The position numbers were made by a program, and so were the translations under genes. Positions 6,577-8,308 of a stretch of DNA of 8,308 bases are shown piece after piece. This stretch comes from Candidatus Pelagibacter sp. (lineage in GTDB: Bacteria > Pseudomonadota > Alphaproteobacteria > Pelagibacterales > Pelagibacteraceae). The stretch lies in assembly GCA_028408025.1 (NCBI GenBank), contig JAOOKL010000025.1, positions 1 through 8,308 of the forward strand, read 5' to 3'. Numbering within the stretch: position 1 is the first letter of the stretch; each line of letters opens with the position of its first letter. The notes under the pieces are model-generated. The model did not search any database, had not been told where the DNA came from, and was given only the letters and a program-made list of their open reading frames with translations.

Positions 6577-8308
6577 ATGAAATTTAATAGTAAAAATTCA
6601 TTTCAATCTGTCGACACTCTTAATTCATCAGGCAAAAATTATAAAATTTTTAACTTAAAAATTGCAGAGAAAAACGGTTTAGAGGGAATATCAAAGCTTC
6701 CAAAATCTCTTAAAGTCCTATTAGAAAATCTTCTGCGATATGAAGATGATGCTACCGTTGACAAAAAACAAATTTTAGCTTTGAAAGAATGGCTTAAGAA
6801 TAAAAAATCAAATACAGAAATAGCTTACAGACCTGCAAGAACTTTGTTACAAGATTATACCGGTATACCAGCTATTGCAGATCTTGCGGCAATGAGAGAT
6901 GCTGTAAAAGAAAAAAATAAAGATCCAAATCAAATCAACCCATTATCTACTGTAGATCTAGTAATAGATCACTCTGTTATGGTAGACGAGTATGCAACTA
7001 ATAAATCATTTAATCTAAATGTCGAAAAAGAATTTTCTAGAAATGGCGAGAGATATGCATTTCTTAAGTGGGGCCAAAAAGCTTTTAATAATTTTAGAGT
7101 TGTTCCTCCAGGAACAGGTATTTGCCATCAAGTAAATCTTGAATATTTAGCCAAAGTAGTTTGGTCATCAAAAAGTGGAGAAGATCTTTATGCTTATCCA
7201 GACACATTAGTTGGAACAGACAGTCACACGACAATGGTTAATGGATTATCAGTTTTAGGGTGGGGTGTTGGCGGAATAGAAGCAGAAGCAGCTATGTTAG
7301 GTCAACCTATTTCAATGTTAATCCCTGAGGTTATTGGAGTAGAGATCAAAGGAAAATTGCTTGAAGGACTAACAGCTACAGACCTAGTGTTAGCAATCGT
7401 TGAAATGCTTAGAAAAAAAGGTGTAGTAGGAAAATTTGTAGAATTTTATGGAGAAGGTTTAAAAAATCTTACATTAGCTGATAGAGCTACCATAGCAAAC
7501 ATGGCACCTGAGTACGGTGCTACGTGTGGTTTTTTTCCTGTAGATGAAGAAACTTTAAAATATTTAAAACTTTCCGGAAGAGATAAGGAGACAATCGAAC
7601 TTGTAGAAAAATATTCAAAAGCACAAGGACTTTGGGCAAGCGAAGGCATGGAATTCACTGACACTTTGTCTTTAGATATTAGCACGGTTGTTCCAAGTAT
7701 TTCTGGTCCTAAACGACCACAAGACAAAGTTTTATTAACTGAGTCTTCTAATAGTTTTGCTAAAGCTTATAAAGAAAACACAAAGAGAGAAAAACCTTTT
7801 CAAGCAGATATTGCTGGCGCTGATTACAAAATTAGTGATGGAGATATAGTAATAGCGGCTATTACTTCTTGTACAAACACTTCAAATCCAAGCGTAATGA
7901 TTGGTGCGGGACTACTTGCAAAAAAAGCTATTGAAAGAGGTTTAAAAATTAAACCGTGGGTAAAAACTTCTTTGGCTCCTGGATCTAAAGTAGTCACAGA
8001 CTATTTAGAAAAAGCAGGTCTAAATAAATATTTAGATGAACTTGGATTTAATTTAGTAGGTTACGGTTGCACAACATGTATTGGAAATTCTGGTCCCCTA
8101 AATCAAAATATTTCTGACGCGATACACAAAAAAAATTTATATGCAGTTTCTGTTTTATCGGGAAATAGAAATTTTGAAGGAAGAATAAGTCCAGATGTAA
8201 AAGCTAATTATCTTGCTTCACCTCCACTAGTAGTTGCTTTCGCTTTAGCTGGTAATATGAATTTTGATATGTACAAAAATTCTCTAGGTACTGACAAGGA
8301 AGGCAAAG
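6577..8308 (+). CDS. acnA: Aconitate hydratase, AcnA/IRP1 type (5' part; cut by window edge)
   Basis: Aconitase interconverts citrate and isocitrate through cis-aconitate in the TCA cycle, in the cytoplasm. The frame opens at ATG 6577 and stays open to the end, giving 577 complete codons, about two thirds of the roughly 890-residue AcnA. The C-terminal swivel domain lies outside the window. Diagnostic stretches are [16 protein letters not shown] at 84-99, [17 protein letters not shown] at 175-191, [11 protein letters not shown] at 213-223, [12 protein letters not shown] at 428-439, [13 protein letters not shown] at 495-507 and SGNRNFEGR at 528-536. Cys432, Cys498 and Cys501 are the three ligands expected for the [4Fe-4S] cluster. 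The sequence aligns throughout with E. coli AcnA, not AcnB. It starts 3 bases after the lysE-type stop without a clear Shine-Dalgarno, so translation may depend on the upstream gene. The first 25 or so residues are variable in the family, but this start gives the expected length. Confidence 0.97.
   Translation, partial: MKFNSKNSFQSVDTLNSSGKNYKIFNLKIAEKNGLEGISKLPKSLKVLLENLLRYEDDATVDKKQILALKEWLKNKKSNTEIAYRPARTLLQDYTGIPAIADLAAMRDAVKEKNKDPNQINPLSTVDLVIDHSVMVDEYATNKSFNLNVEKEFSRNGERYAFLKWGQKAFNNFRVVPPGTGICHQVNLEYLAKVVWSSKSGEDLYAYPDTLVGTDSHTTMVNGLSVLGWGVGGIEAEAAMLGQPISMLIPEVIGVEIKGKLLEGLTATDLVLAIVEMLRKKGVVGKFVEFYGEGLKNLTLADRATIANMAPEYGATCGFFPVDEETLKYLKLSGRDKETIELVEKYSKAQGLWASEGMEFTDTLSLDISTVVPSISGPKRPQDKVLLTESSNSFAKAYKENTKREKPFQADIAGADYKISDGDIVIAAITSCTNTSNPSVMIGAGLLAKKAIERGLKIKPWVKTSLAPGSKVVTDYLEKAGLNKYLDELGFNLVGYGCTTCIGNSGPLNQNISDAIHKKNLYAVSVLSGNRNFEGRISPDVKANYLASPPLVVAFALAGNMNFDMYKNSLGTDKEGK

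Noticed and set aside
7446..7727. Minus-strand frame opposite acnA
   Set aside because: The plus strand here encodes unbroken, conserved aconitase sequence.
1..8308. CRISPR arrays, tRNA or rRNA genes, insertion sequences or prophage genes
   Set aside because: I saw no spaced direct repeats, no tRNA-like arms or CCA-ended sequence, no transposase motifs and no phage-like proteins on either strand.

Overview
The window is AT-rich (about 30% G+C by eye), gene-dense DNA with very short spacers and lysine- and isoleucine-rich proteins. This style, together with a tripartite tricarboxylate transporter and an AcnA-type aconitase, suggests a streamlined marine alphaproteobacterium of the SAR11/Pelagibacterales kind. 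That assignment is an inference from composition and gene content; no rRNA or other marker is present.

Layout: (1) A plus-strand block at 1-3290 holds the end of tctC, then tctB and tctA, which together make a tripartite tricarboxylate transporter (TTT) uptake system. After a 147-bp spacer that can fold into hairpins comes a small acidic outer-membrane beta-barrel protein. (2) A strong bidirectional terminator at 3313-3348 separates this block from a convergent minus-strand pair: an AbrB-family membrane protein (4870-3794) followed by a DoxX-family membrane protein (3743-3357). (3) Only 5 bp from the abrB-like start codon, a divergent plus-strand block begins: a very lysine-rich relative of pyrroline-5-carboxylate reductase (ProC), csaA (a tRNA-binding fold protein), a LysE/RhtB-type exporter, and acnA, which runs off the right edge. 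Gaps inside this block are 14, 1 and 3 bp, so it reads as one operon.

How the genes fit together: TctCBA would bring a carboxylate across the inner membrane, and the neighbouring barrel could be its outer-membrane entry point, although that link rests on position alone. Aconitase interconverts citrate and isocitrate in the TCA cycle. The ProC-like protein, CsaA and LysE-type exporter hint at amino-acid metabolism, but no shared pathway can be demonstrated from the sequence.

Most genes are recognisable family members in ordinary arrangements. I did not find a clearly new system. The best second looks are the lysine-saturated ProC-like protein that has lost the usual MPN motif, the 5-bp divergent start-codon junction on a perfect palindrome, and the alternative hairpins between tctA and the barrel gene.
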